Under the pieces are notes generated by a model. It did not search any database. It saw nothing but the letters and a program-made list of their open reading frames with translations, and was not told the origin of the DNA. From Mycolicibacterium sp. (GTDB lineage: Bacteria > Actinomycetota > Actinomycetes > Mycobacteriales > Mycobacteriaceae): a DNA stretch of 64,000 bases. This document shows, one piece after another, positions 37,205 to 45,950 of this stretch (position 1 is its first letter; the number at the start of each line of letters is the position of its first letter). The stretch covers positions 1 to 64,000 of the forward strand of contig JACJWN010000013.1 in NCBI GenBank assembly GCA_020637165.1. The letters are read 5' to 3'. The translations under genes and the position numbers were made by a program.

Positions 37205-38284
37205 GTGAGCCTGAGCCTGGGAATCGTGGGTCTGCCCAATGTCGGTAAGTCGACGTTGTTCAATGCCCTGACCCGCAACAACGTACTAGCGGCCAACTAT
37301 CCGTTCGCCACCATCGAGCCCAACGAGGGCGTGGTACCGCTGCCCGACCCGCGGCTGGGAAAACTGGCGGAGATGTTCGGATCGGAGCGGATCCTTCCCG
37401 CCCCGGTCACTTTCGTCGACATCGCGGGCATCGTCAAAGGCGCTTCCGAGGGGGCCGGGCTGGGCAACAAGTTCCTGGCCAACATCCGGGAATGCGACGC
37501 GATCTGCCAGGTGGTCCGTGTCTTCGCGGATGACGACGTCGTCCACGTCGACGGCCAGGTGGACCCCCGTTCGGATATCGAGGTGATCGAGACCGAGCTG
37601 ATCCTGGCCGATCTGCAGACCCTCGACAAGGCGCTGCCGCGGCTGGAGAAAGAAGCCCGCAACAACAAGGACCGCAAGCCGGTCCACGATGCCGCCGTGG
37701 CCGCCCGGCAGGTGCTCGACGAGGGCACGACGCTGTTCGCCGCCGGGGCCAAGGTCGACACCGCACTGCTACGTGAGCTGAACCTGCTCACCACCAAGCC
37801 GTTTCTCTATGTTTTCAACGCCGACGAAACGGTGCTGAGTGACGAGTCCAGGCTCGCCGAGTTGCGGGCGCTGGTGGCACCGGCCGACGCGGTGTTCCTC
37901 GACGCCAAGATCGAGGCCGAGTTGCAGGAACTCGACGACGAGTCCGCCGCGGAGTTGCTGGAGTCGATCGGGCAGCACGAGCGCGGTCTGGACGCGCTGG
38001 CCCGGGCCGGATTTCACACCCTGAACCTGCAGACCTATCTGACCGCCGGCCCCAAGGAGGCCCGCGCCTGGGTCATTCGCAAGGGGGACACCGCGCCGAA
38101 GGCGGCCGGGGTGATCCACACCGATTTCGAGAAGGGTTTCATCAAGGCCGAGGTGGTGTCCTTCGACGACCTCGCCACGGCCGGGTCGATGGCCGCCGCC
38201 AAGGCGGCCGGCAAGGTCCGGATGGAGGGCAAGGACTACGTGATGGCAGACGGCGATGTCGTGGAGTTCCGGTTCAACGTCTAG
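37205..38284 (+). CDS. ychF: Ribosome-binding ATPase/GTPase YchF
   Basis: 359-aa OBG-family P-loop protein. The P-loop is GLPNVGKS (9-16), G3 is DIAGIVKGAS near 67-76, and NADE (near 203) replaces the usual NKxD of GTPases, consistent with ATP preference of YchF. The C-terminal TGS domain (about 275-359) ends VMADGDVVEFRFNV. It starts at GTG 37205. It binds ribosomes and affects stress responses. A zinc-ribbon thioredoxin follows 20 nt downstream. Confidence 0.95.
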   Translation: MSLSLGIVGLPNVGKSTLFNALTRNNVLAANYPFATIEPNEGVVPLPDPRLGKLAEMFGSERILPAPVTFVDIAGIVKGASEGAGLGNKFLANIRECDAICQVVRVFADDDVVHVDGQVDPRSDIEVIETELILADLQTLDKALPRLEKEARNNKDRKPVHDAAVAARQVLDEGTTLFAAGAKVDTALLRELNLLTTKPFLYVFNADETVLSDESRLAELRALVAPADAVFLDAKIEAELQELDDESAAELLESIGQHERGLDALARAGFHTLNLQTYLTAGPKEARAWVIRKGDTAPKAAGVIHTDFEKGFIKAEVVSFDDLATAGSMAAAKAAGKVRMEGKDYVMADGDVVEFRFNV

Positions 38285-38304
38285 CCGAGGCAAGGAAGGC
38301 CGAA

Positions 38305-38733
38305 ATGAGTGGAATCGTCGAATGCCCCGAGTGCCATAAGCGCAACCGGGTCCCCGCGGCGGCGAGCGGGAAGCCCCGCTGTGCCCAGTGCCGGCACTGG
38401 CTGCCTTGGATCGTCGACGCCGGTGACGGCGACTTCGCCGAGGTGGTGGAGAAGTCCCCGGTCCCCGTTCTGGTGGACTTGTGGGCGCCCTGGTGTGGAC
38501 CGTGCCGGACGGTCTCGCCGGCTCTCGAGCAGCTGGCGACCGAGCGCGCCGGGCGACTCAAACTGGTCAAGATCAACGTCGACAATGCTCCGGGCATCTC
38601 CCAGCGGTTCGGGGTTCAAGCCGTCCCCACCCTGATGATCAGCAGCTCGGGAAAGGTGCTGGACCGCCGTGCGGGAGCGGCGCCGGTGGCGGCCCTGCGG
38701 AGCTGGCTCGAGGACACCCTGCCCGGCTCGTGA
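38305..38733 (+). CDS. Thioredoxin 2-type protein with N-terminal zinc ribbon
   Basis: 142-aa redox protein. Residues 7-29 form a zinc ribbon (CPEC at 7-10, CAQC at 26-29) and the thioredoxin domain carries WCGPC (Cys64/Cys67) and cis-proline VPTL near 107. This matches the TrxC/Trx2 class, which resists oxidative stress and can use its zinc site as a sensor. It lies 20 nt after ychF, so it is probably cotranscribed. I do not recall a TrxC at this locus in M. tuberculosis. Confidence 0.9.
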   Translation: MSGIVECPECHKRNRVPAAASGKPRCAQCRHWLPWIVDAGDGDFAEVVEKSPVPVLVDLWAPWCGPCRTVSPALEQLATERAGRLKLVKINVDNAPGISQRFGVQAVPTLMISSSGKVLDRRAGAAPVAALRSWLEDTLPGS

Positions 38734-38746
38734 CACCGGGGCGGGG

Positions 38747-40426
38747 TTAGCCGACGCCGGGGGTCTGCACCTTGTAGCCGCGGTCGATCACTTCATCGGG
38801 CAGCGGTTGGCTCTCCTCGCCGGGGATCATCACCTCGACGTAGGCCGCCCCGCCGTGGGCGTCGATCGCGTCCAGCGCGGCATCGAGTTCGGCGACGGTG
38901 GACACCCGCAGCGACAGCCAATCCTTGCAGCCCATGGCCTCAGGGAGCAGGTGATACCGGACCGGGGCCAGGTCGTCATAGCCGTGGCCGCGTTCGCTGA
39001 TGACGTCCTCGACACCGTAGAGGCCGTTGTTGAGCACGAAAATCACCGGTGTGACCCCGTAGCGTCCCATGACGGCCAGCTCGTTGAGGGTCAACTGGTG
39101 CGAGCCGTCGCCGGTGACCAGCCAGGTTCTCCCTTCGGTCTTGGCCATCGCGACACCGAGTGCAGCCGGGGTGCCCCAGCCGATCGAGCCCCACAGTCCC
39201 TGACCTTCGGCGTGGACCCCGGCCGGCAGGCGCATGCCGTTGAGGTGGAACATGCAGGTTCCGGTCTCGATCACCAGGGTGTCGCCGGCCTTGAGCCTGC
39301 GCTGCAGCCGCGGGTAGAAGTTGACCGACGAGGTCGGATCATCACCGGATCCGGTCAGCTCCAGCAGACCCGGGTCGTCCCGCTCGACGGGTGCCGTGCG
39401 GGGCGCGACCGCGGCGATGAGGGCGTCGAGAACGTCCTCGATGGCCACGTTGAGGAACACTTTCTCGCCGCTGCGCACCCAGGTCTCGTGGATGCAGACA
39501 GCGCGTCCGGTGTCCAGCGCCGAACCCCAGAATCCGGTGTTCAGCTCGGTCAGCAGCACGCCACCGATGTCGAGGATCACGTCGGCCTGCTCGATCGCTT
39601 CGCGAACCGACGGCGGCTGGGAGGCCGCCGCCGAGTACAGGCCCAGGTACTGCGGCATGGACTCGTCGAGAACTCCTTTGTCGTACGGGGTCTGGGCGGT
39701 CGGCAGGTTCGCCCGGCTGACGAGTTCGGCGGCCTTGCCGGCCACTCCGTAGCGGGCGGTCAGAGCCGTCACCAAGGCCGCCGGGCGTTCCGCGGCGCCG
39801 AGCTTGGCGAGGATGGTGGCGACCGCCGCCTCGAGTTCCGCCGCGTCGCTGCGCTGGCGTTTCAGCCCTGCCAGTGGGATGCCCTGCACCGGGGTGCCGA
39901 TCACCGGCATCACCCCGTGGGCCTGGGAGATGACGATGTAGGCCGGCATCGACTGACGCAGCGCCTCCCGGATCAGCCTCTCGAGTTCCTCGATGCAGTT
40001 GTCCGGGGTCAGCTCCGCCCAGACACAGCATGCCGTCGCCGAGATCGGGTGGAAGCGGTCATAGCGGGTGTCGCCCAAATTGTGGTGGGTGATCAGTCGT
40101 AGCCGCTGGATCCGCTCGCTGGGCATTCCGACCAGGTGGAACACCGGGAGTCGATGCGCCTTGCTGCCCATCACCCCGTTGAGGGCGGACAGCTCGCCGA
40201 CGCCGTAGGTGGTAGACAGCAGTGCGGCTCCGCGGATCCGGGCGTAACCGTCGGCCGCATAGGCGGCGTTGAGTTCATTGGCACAGCCGACCCATTCCAG
40301 TCCCGGCACCACTTCGACCGCGTTGTCGATCGGGAATGCGTAGTCCCCGGGGACTCCGAAGACGCGGTCGATACCCAGTGCGGCGATGCGGCTCAGGGTG
40401 TATTCGGCGACGGTGGGCTGGCCCAT
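38747..40426 (-). CDS. kdc: Thiamine-diphosphate alpha-keto acid decarboxylase
   Basis: 559-aa enzyme of the pyruvate/indolepyruvate decarboxylase group, like Rv0853c. Catalytic Glu51 activates ThDP (CANELNAAYAADGYAR), the HH pair is His114/His115 (THHNLGD), and the ThDP motif runs from GDGSHQ near 425 to NNGLYGVED near 455. It decarboxylates branched-chain or aromatic 2-keto acids to aldehydes; the substrate is inferred. The ATG at 40426 follows GGAGG about 10 nt upstream; a TTG at 40447 is less likely. It is convergent with the thioredoxin gene. Confidence 0.92.
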   Translation of the reverse strand: MGQPTVAEYTLSRIAALGIDRVFGVPGDYAFPIDNAVEVVPGLEWVGCANELNAAYAADGYARIRGAALLSTTYGVGELSALNGVMGSKAHRLPVFHLVGMPSERIQRLRLITHHNLGDTRYDRFHPISATACCVWAELTPDNCIEELERLIREALRQSMPAYIVISQAHGVMPVIGTPVQGIPLAGLKRQRSDAAELEAAVATILAKLGAAERPAALVTALTARYGVAGKAAELVSRANLPTAQTPYDKGVLDESMPQYLGLYSAAASQPPSVREAIEQADVILDIGGVLLTELNTGFWGSALDTGRAVCIHETWVRSGEKVFLNVAIEDVLDALIAAVAPRTAPVERDDPGLLELTGSGDDPTSSVNFYPRLQRRLKAGDTLVIETGTCMFHLNGMRLPAGVHAEGQGLWGSIGWGTPAALGVAMAKTEGRTWLVTGDGSHQLTLNELAVMGRYGVTPVIFVLNNGLYGVEDVISERGHGYDDLAPVRYHLLPEAMGCKDWLSLRVSTVAELDAALDAIDAHGGAAYVEVMIPGEESQPLPDEVIDRGYKVQTPGVG

Positions 40427-40556
40427 CGGGGAGTGCCTCCTTGGCAAACTGTCGGCGTTGCGGCCGGTTTGGCGGTAGCGTACCGGCCGCCTCGGAGGTC
40501 TTCGGCGGTGATCGCGAAACGTTCAGTTGCGCAGGCGATTACGTCGGAATATCTGT

Positions 40557-41404
40557 TCAGCGGGTCACGAAGGCCACGACGGCGTCGGTGAAGGCGTCGT
40601 TGTCATCGCCGGCCGCGGTGTGTCCGGCATCAGACAATTCGACGAATTCCGCGTGCGGGACGGTGGCCAGGAACGCCTCGACCCCGGCGTGGCTCACCAC
40701 GTCCGACATCCGGCCCCTGATCAGCAGCACCGGAATCTGAAGGTTCGCGGCGGCCTGCTCGAGTTCATCGGCCAGCAGCGGGTCATCGCGGGCCGAGGTG
40801 ACGAAGGCGGGATCCCAGTGCCAGTGCCAGCGCCCGTCGCGCCGGCGCAGGTTCTTCTTCAGGCCTTCCGGATTGCGCCGGTGCTGCCGGTGGGGCAGGT
40901 AGTCGGCGATCGCGTCGGCAGCCTGATCGAGGGTGTCGAACCCGTGGATGTGGCGGGACATGAAGTCACGGATCCGGGACGTGCCCGAATGCTCGAAACG
41001 CGGAACGACATCGACCAGGAACCAGTTTGGTCACCGCCGGACGCGGGCCCAGCCCCAGCGGTCGCGATCCCGGTCATCCCGCCCATGCTGGCCCCGATCA
41101 GCACCACCGGCCGGCCGATCTCTGGCTGAGCACTTCGGCCGTGTCGCGCACCAGGGGCATCGAGGGTGTAGTCGCCGCCGGTGCGCGGTCGCTGTCGCCG
41201 TGTCCCGCATGTCGAGCGCCACCGCACGGAATCCCCGGTCGGCCAGGATCTGGCCGGTGTTCTTCCAGGAGAACTGGTTTTATTCGCCGCCGCAGCAGCA
41301 GGATGGACCGGGCGATGGTCGCCGAGATCGCGGGCGTTCCGCCCGTCGGCACCAGGGCGAGTCCCCTCGTCGCCGCGAAAGGCTTGCCGGTTTCCGGTGG
41401 TCAC
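40557..41404 (-). pseudogene. Alpha/beta hydrolase, frame-disrupted N-terminal half
   Basis: The C-terminal 134 residues (40557-40961) are intact: MSRHIHGFDTLDQAADAI, PVLLIRGRMSDVV, and catalytic His in ELSDAGHTAAG. Upstream pieces belong to the same protein but change frame: VDVVPRFEHSGTSRIRDF, then PVVLIGASMGGMTGIA with the nucleophile Ser, and the start VTTGNRQAFRGDEGT at GTG 41404. The first break is an extra T near 41023 (ACTGGTTCCTGG). Epoxide-hydrolase/haloperoxidase-like. Likely a real gene read with consensus errors. Confidence 0.72.
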
Positions 41405-41436
41405 GGGCGCGCCTCTCCGGCGGGTACGCGCGTACG

Positions 41437-41918
41437 TTACCGCCGGCCTCGGACGGTAGCGTTGCGACGCGCGGGATAGCAATCCGCGCTGTCCGCAGAG
41501 GAGCCGTATGCCAGCTGGCCGACGGGGCCGACAACCTGCGGGCGGCGCCGTCGGTCGATCAGTCGGTTTGCCGCGTGCGCGGCGATCGCGGCGTTGGCCT
41601 TCTGCTGGTGCTCGTCGGTACCTGCCAGTGACAAAGCGAGTTGCGCTGCGCTGAACATCTGCGCGGCGATGGTGCAGGCCGCCCGGGAAGGTTCGCTGGC
41701 GTTGACCACCATCGACTGATGGGCAGGTGGACGACGACGTCTGGCGCATCCTGGACACTCAGCTGGGCGCTGCGCGAGGACTCTCAAGCGCGCGGAATCG
41801 TTCAAAAGCGGCGGTTCCGCGAGGCGCAGTCGAAGTCGGCTGCACGGTGACGGCGTCGGCCAGCCGTGGAGTCGGTCGACGGCGAGAACGGACGGGTTTT
41901 GGTGACGTTGGCGGTCAT
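41437..41918 (-). pseudogene. Frame-disrupted gene of unknown function
   Basis: A GGAGGT ribosome site lies 4 nt before ATG 41918, which opens MTANVTKTRPFSPSTDSTAG. Coding-type codon bias then moves between frames (VQDAPDVVVHLP) and settles into SMVVNASEPSRAACTIAAQ and AGTDEHQQKANAAIAAHAA before TAA at 41437. The order and bias indicate a single ~160-aa protein. I do not recognise the family. It is divergent from the Mce-associated-type gene, 66 bp away. Confidence 0.5.
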
Positions 41919-41984
41919 GTGACCTCCAACCGGGGTGTTCTTAAACAAAGGGCCTGGCGCCCGGCACCAGGTAAGTGTCGTCAT

Positions 41985-42560
41985 ATGACGGTGGCCCTGC
42001 TGTCGCTGCGGTGGAGTTCGTCCGGTGATTGCCGTCCTGACCGGATGCGCCGCGTCTCGTCGTGGCCGGCGTTGCTTCTTCTGCTCAGCGGTGGCTGTAC
42101 TGGACGTCTGCAACGGCAGTTGCGCAGCGGGCTGACCGAGGCGGTGCAGGCCGCCCGAGATCTTCGATCGTGGCGATCTCAGCTACCGGCCGAGTCCGCC
42201 GAGAGTCTGCGCTGCTGCCGGACGATCGTTTGACCGGACAGTTTGTGATTATTCGCAGCTGATCAAGACCGTCGTGGCACCCAACGCCATGCAGCAGGGT
42301 AGTATCCGCGGCGGCCTGGGTGCCTGCGGCCGCGGTGATCCCGGCCGACGCTGACTGTGTCGTGGTGCTGGCCGCCGACCAGACCATGACGGTGGGCACA
42401 GCGGACCCACCCGTACGACTCCAGCGTGCGGGTCACTATGGAACGGGTCGACGGACGCTGGCTGGTGTCCGGTTTCGATCCGGTTTGCTGGGGACAGAGA
42501 TGGGCGAACTGCGTTGATCACGTCAGTGCACCTGAGGTCCAGCTGCGCGCGCTGACGTAG
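41985..42560 (+). pseudogene. Mce-associated-type membrane protein, frame-disrupted
   Basis: Segments in order but in different frames: RPVIAVLTGCAA (membrane helix), QRQLRSGLTEAVQAARD, YSQLIKTVVAPNAMQQG, IPADADCVVVLAADQTMTV, and RVTMERVDGRWLVSGFDPV, ending before TAG at 42558-42560. This pattern is typical of Mce-associated proteins (helix plus NTF2-like domain), which support lipid import by Mce complexes. The exact start is uncertain. No mce operon is in the window. Codon bias is retained in every piece. Confidence 0.65.
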
Positions 42561-42572
42561 CTGCCGGACGCC

Positions 42573-43374
42573 GATGGTTTTGGTGTTCGCACGGCTTCCG
42601 GATTCCGCCTACGGTTTCCGGAAACTCGCGCCGCATCTGCGGCTGCGGGATACCGCGCGATCGCGCGTTCATGCGTGGCTATGTGCCGTCCTCGCTGCTC
42701 CCGGATCGCGCCTACCACCCGCGCCGGATGGATGACGCTCTGCACGCCCGCGCGGCGAGCGCGGTCCGGGCGATGCCGACGTCGTCATCGGCCATGACTG
42801 GGTGCTGCCGTGGCTGCCGGGCTGGCGGCTATACTGACAGCCCACCCTGGCGTGCGGTGGTGATGTCGAAAGCTGCCGGCGCGATACTGCGGACCTGCGG
42901 GCCCGGAAGCTGCTGTGCGAAAGGTTCCGCGGCAGTTGCTGCGCAGGCCAGGTACATGGGCCATTTCCAGCTGCCCTTCGCCGGAGCGATCGCAGTCGTG
43001 GATCGTGCCGCTGTTGTGGCGTCGTTGGTCACTCCGGCTACAGCGCCGGCGAGGATCTGCGGCACGTCGATGCCGCCATCGGCGCACTGGACCGCTGGCG
43101 CGGCCCTCGGTCCCTTACCGTGCGAACCTGCGCAACTCCCGGCCGCCGGCCCGCTACGCCGGAGCTGCACCGGTGGTGGACCGAGCTGCCGCGTCCGACG
43201 CCAGACCTGCACGGTGCCGACGACGGATGGCGGCGCCGAGTTCACCACCTTGGTCCGCGCGGTCCTGCCCGACGGCAGCGACGTGGGCTTCGCCATCGAC
43301 TTCGCGCCGGTCACCTTCAGCTCGAACAACCCGAAGAGGCCGGCTGCCGGATCGTGGAATTCCTCGGGGCCTGA
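42573..43374 (+). pseudogene. Alpha/beta hydrolase (epoxide-hydrolase-like), frame-disrupted
   Basis: Pieces: PDSAYGFRKLAPHL (preceded by bases for an HG motif in another frame), RGYVPSSLLPDRAYHPRRMDD, VVIGHDW (nucleophile region), HVDAAIGALDRWRG, RPPARYAELHRWWTELPR, LHGADDG, and LQLEQPEEAGCRIVEFLGA ending at TGA 43374. The order equals a normal alpha/beta hydrolase of about 265 aa. Many one-base shifts interrupt it. It follows the Mce-associated-type gene closely. Confidence 0.65.
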
Positions 43375-43412
43375 CCGCTCGGAGCACGGGCGTTCCTGGG
43401 GACAACGCCTGC

Positions 43413-44663
43413 ATGCGAGCGATGGCCGCCGTCGACGCGCAGCCGCTGTGGATGGCGCGCGTACCCAATGACCAGTTCGCCTGCGGCCTTCTGTCGGACC
43501 CCGGGGAATCGAGGCGGCGGTCGCCGAGGTGCGCCGTCGCGCGGAGGATTGCCCGGAGCTGCGGCTGCACGCCGTCGACGACAGCTGGCTGCGCTACTCC
43601 CCGGGTGGGAGTCCGGGGCGTCTCCGATGACCAGCGCTGGTTTTGCACGCCGGCCCGGCGAAGGACTACAGGCTGTTCGATACCGTCGCCGGTTGACCTG
43701 ACTCGACGCCTCGCGAATGTCCTGGTGTGTCCACGCCATTCCCGGAGGTGTTCGGGCGTCCGGCCGCAGCAGGGGTGGGCTCGGTCGTGGTGGCAGATCT
43801 CAACGCACTGGGGACGGCCACCGCTCGGCCGAACTCTGGCCGCGCGGTGTCATGGGGCGTCCTCGCGCGCGCCGGTGCCGGTCGGCGCGCCTGAGCGCGG
43901 GCTTGTCCTGGCGGGGCGCGGCGGTGGCCGCAGCGCGAGCATCGTTGACTGCAGCGCGCCATCGGCGCGGGGTCTGATCGACGCGCCCCCGGCGCCTCGC
44001 CCGGTGCTTCAGCGTCAACGCGGGTCCGCGCCGGTCTGCGGACGCGCGCACCCTGGTGCTCGATCGTTCCCGGCTGGCCGGCCGCACTGTCACCGTCGGC
44101 GCGCTCTCACGTCGCCGACGCGCTCGGGGCTTGCTCGCCGGGCGCGCGAGGACATCAGCCGGCTGGGGGCAGAGGTGCCGATGGCGATTCGCGGAAGCCG
44201 CGGGGCGCACAACAACTTTCGCAATGTCGCTGTCGACCTGCACCCCGAGTTGGCCCCACAGGATCGTGCCGAACGGATCGCGGGGCAACTCGCCGCGCAC
44301 CGCCGCAGGGGGGAGCATCCGGCGTGGACGGCTTCCGCCGCGGCCCTTGAAGCGGTGCCCGCGGCCGTGTTGCGTTGGGGCGTGGGTCGATTTGATCCGG
44401 GCGAGCGCTGGCCGACCGTCTCCGGGCACACCGTGGTTTCCAGTGTTGACCGCGGTCCGGCCGATCTGAGCTTCGGCGGTCGCCCGGTGGTGCTCACCGC
44501 GGGTCTTCCCGCGCTCTCGCCGATGATGGGCCTGACGCACGGCGTCCACGGCATCGGCGGGACCGTCGCCGTTAGCGTTCACGCCGACCCCACGGTCGTC
44601 GATGTCGAGGACTACCTTGACCGTCTCCGCCATGCCCTGCGTTCTCCGCGCGAGCAGACGTAA
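43413..44663 (+). pseudogene. WS/DGAT acyltransferase family protein, frame-disrupted
   Basis: Starts ATG 43413 (MRAMAAVDAQPLWMARVPND). Shifts follow through the middle, including the bases around 43799-43826 that, after one-base repairs, would give ISHALGDGT, a variant of the acyltransferase HHxxxDG motif. The last third is clean: EVPMAIRGSRGAHNNFRNVA, then VSSVDRGPADLSFGGRPV and GLTHGVHGIGG (DUF1298-type C-terminus). The family forms wax esters or triacylglycerol from acyl-CoA. The TAA at 44661 lies inside the third palindromic repeat, so the last codons (REQT) come from the repeat arm. Confidence 0.7.
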
Positions 44664-44711
44664 AGGACCCCTTTCTCGCGGCGTGTCGGGGGACTTTGTG
44701 TCTGCTCGCGG
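44648..44711. repeat. Palindromic intergenic repeat, copy 3
   Basis: GCGCGAGCAGAC (44648-44659) pairs with TCTGCTCGCGG ending at 44711. The centre contains CGGCGTGTCGGGG, the reverse complement of the CCCCGACACGCCG core in copy 1, so the core is inverted relative to that copy. It overlaps the stop codon of the acyltransferase gene and precedes the fadA promoter. Confidence 0.85.
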
Positions 44712-44742
44712 GGGGAAGCGCCGGGGAACAGGGGACCGTCTT

Positions 44743-44760
44743 GACCAAACGGTTGGTTGG
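44743..44760. promoter_or_regulatory. Operator-like site upstream of fadA (shared motif, copy A)
   Basis: GACCAAACGGTTGGTTGG contains ACCAA/TTGGT half sites around ACGG. It overlaps TTGACC (44741-44746), a possible -35 box; TCAGAAT around 44765 could be the -10. A closely matching site in inverted orientation is at 51101-51118. A TetR-type repressor of acyl-CoA genes is a plausible binder. Confidence 0.6.
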
Positions 44761-44804
44761 TCTGTCAGAATCGAGTGGAGCCCATATCCAGTGAGGAGAA
44801 CCCG

Positions 44805-45950
44805 ATGGCGGAAGCGGTAATTGTCGAGGCTGTGCGATCTCCGGTCGGCAAGCGCAACGGTGGTCTGTCCGGTGTGCACCCGGCGGAGTTGTCCGCACAG
44901 GTGCTCAACGGCCTGGCGCAGCGCGCCGGCATCGACCCGGAGATCGTCGAGGACGTCATCTGGGGCTGTGTCATGCAGGCCGGTGAGCAGGCCCTCGACA
45001 TCGCCCGGACGGCGGTGCTCACAGCAGGCTGGCCGGAGACCATCCCCGGGGTCACCGTCGACCGTCAGTGCGGGTCCAGCCAGCAGTCGGTGCACTTCGC
45101 CGCCGCCGGCGTGGTGGCCGGGCACTATGACGCGGTGATCGCCGGCGGCGTCGAGTCCATGTCGCGCACACCCATGGGTTCGTCGCTGGCCAACGGTGGC
45201 AAGCCCTACCCGGCCGCTTTCAAGACCCGCTACGAGCGCACCCCCAACCAGGGCATCGGCGCGGAGATGATGGCCGAGAAGTGGGGCCTGACCCGCGCCA
45301 TGCTCGACCAGTTCTCGCTGGACTCCCACGAGAAAGCGGGTACGGCGCAGGATTCCGGTGCCTTCGAGGACCAGATCGTCGGCATCAGGGATCCCGACGG
45401 CACCGTCGTGCTCAAGGACGAGGGAATCCGCCGCGGCACCACCCTGGAGAAGATGGGCCAACTCAAACCGGCGTTCAAAGAGGACGGCGTGATCCATGCC
45501 GGAAACTCCTCGCAGATCTCCGACGGGTCCGGGGCGCTGCTGTTCATGTCGGCAGACAAGGCGAAATCCTTGGGGCTCAAGCCGCTTGCCCGGGTTCATA
45601 CCGCCGTGCTGGCCGGTGCCGACCCGGTGATGATGCTGTCGGCTCCGATACCCGCCACCCAGAAGGCCCTGAAACGGTCCGGGCTCAGCGTGCAGGACAT
45701 CGGTGTTTTCGAGGTCAACGAGGCCTTCGCCCCGGTTCCGATGGCCTGGCTCAAGGAGATCGGCGCCGACGAGCGCAAACTGAACCCCAACGGCGGTGCC
45801 ATCGCCCTTGGCCACCCGCTGGGCGGCTCCGGCGCGCGCATCATGACGACCATGCTCTATCACATGCGGGACAACGGCATTCGCTACGGACTGCAGACCA
45901 TGTGCGAGGGCGGCGGTCAGGCCAACGCCACGATCCTGGAACTCCTCTAG
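44805..45950 (+). CDS. Acetyl-CoA C-acyltransferase (thiolase)
   Basis: 381-aa thiolase. Nucleophile Cys89 is in VDRQCGSSQQ, NEAFAPV is near 318, GHPLGGSGAR near 348 carries the catalytic His, and CEGGGQAN near 369 the second Cys. The N-terminus (MAEAVIVEAVRSPVGKRNGG) is like FadA6/Rv1135A-type enzymes. GAGGAGAA precedes the ATG at 44805. The stop overlaps the next GTG (TAGTG), so it forms a coupled beta-oxidation pair with an enoyl-CoA hydratase, as in Rv1135A-Rv1136, where the M. tuberculosis thiolase is annotated as a fragment (from memory). Confidence 0.93.
   Translation: MAEAVIVEAVRSPVGKRNGGLSGVHPAELSAQVLNGLAQRAGIDPEIVEDVIWGCVMQAGEQALDIARTAVLTAGWPETIPGVTVDRQCGSSQQSVHFAAAGVVAGHYDAVIAGGVESMSRTPMGSSLANGGKPYPAAFKTRYERTPNQGIGAEMMAEKWGLTRAMLDQFSLDSHEKAGTAQDSGAFEDQIVGIRDPDGTVVLKDEGIRRGTTLEKMGQLKPAFKEDGVIHAGNSSQISDGSGALLFMSADKAKSLGLKPLARVHTAVLAGADPVMMLSAPIPATQKALKRSGLSVQDIGVFEVNEAFAPVPMAWLKEIGADERKLNPNGGAIALGHPLGGSGARIMTTMLYHMRDNGIRYGLQTMCEGGGQANATILELL

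Noticed and set aside
40557-44663. A genomic island with transferred genes
   Set aside because: No integrase, transposase, tRNA or attachment repeats were seen and GC and codon bias match the surroundings.
44743-44760. KstR cholesterol-regulator site at the fadA promoter
   Set aside because: The KstR consensus needs AAC and GTT separated by two bases; here only one base separates them, so I treat it as a different operator.
43800-45863. A 687-codon minus-strand frame opposite the WS/DGAT and thiolase genes
   Set aside because: Opposes the highly conserved thiolase; shadow of the coding strand.
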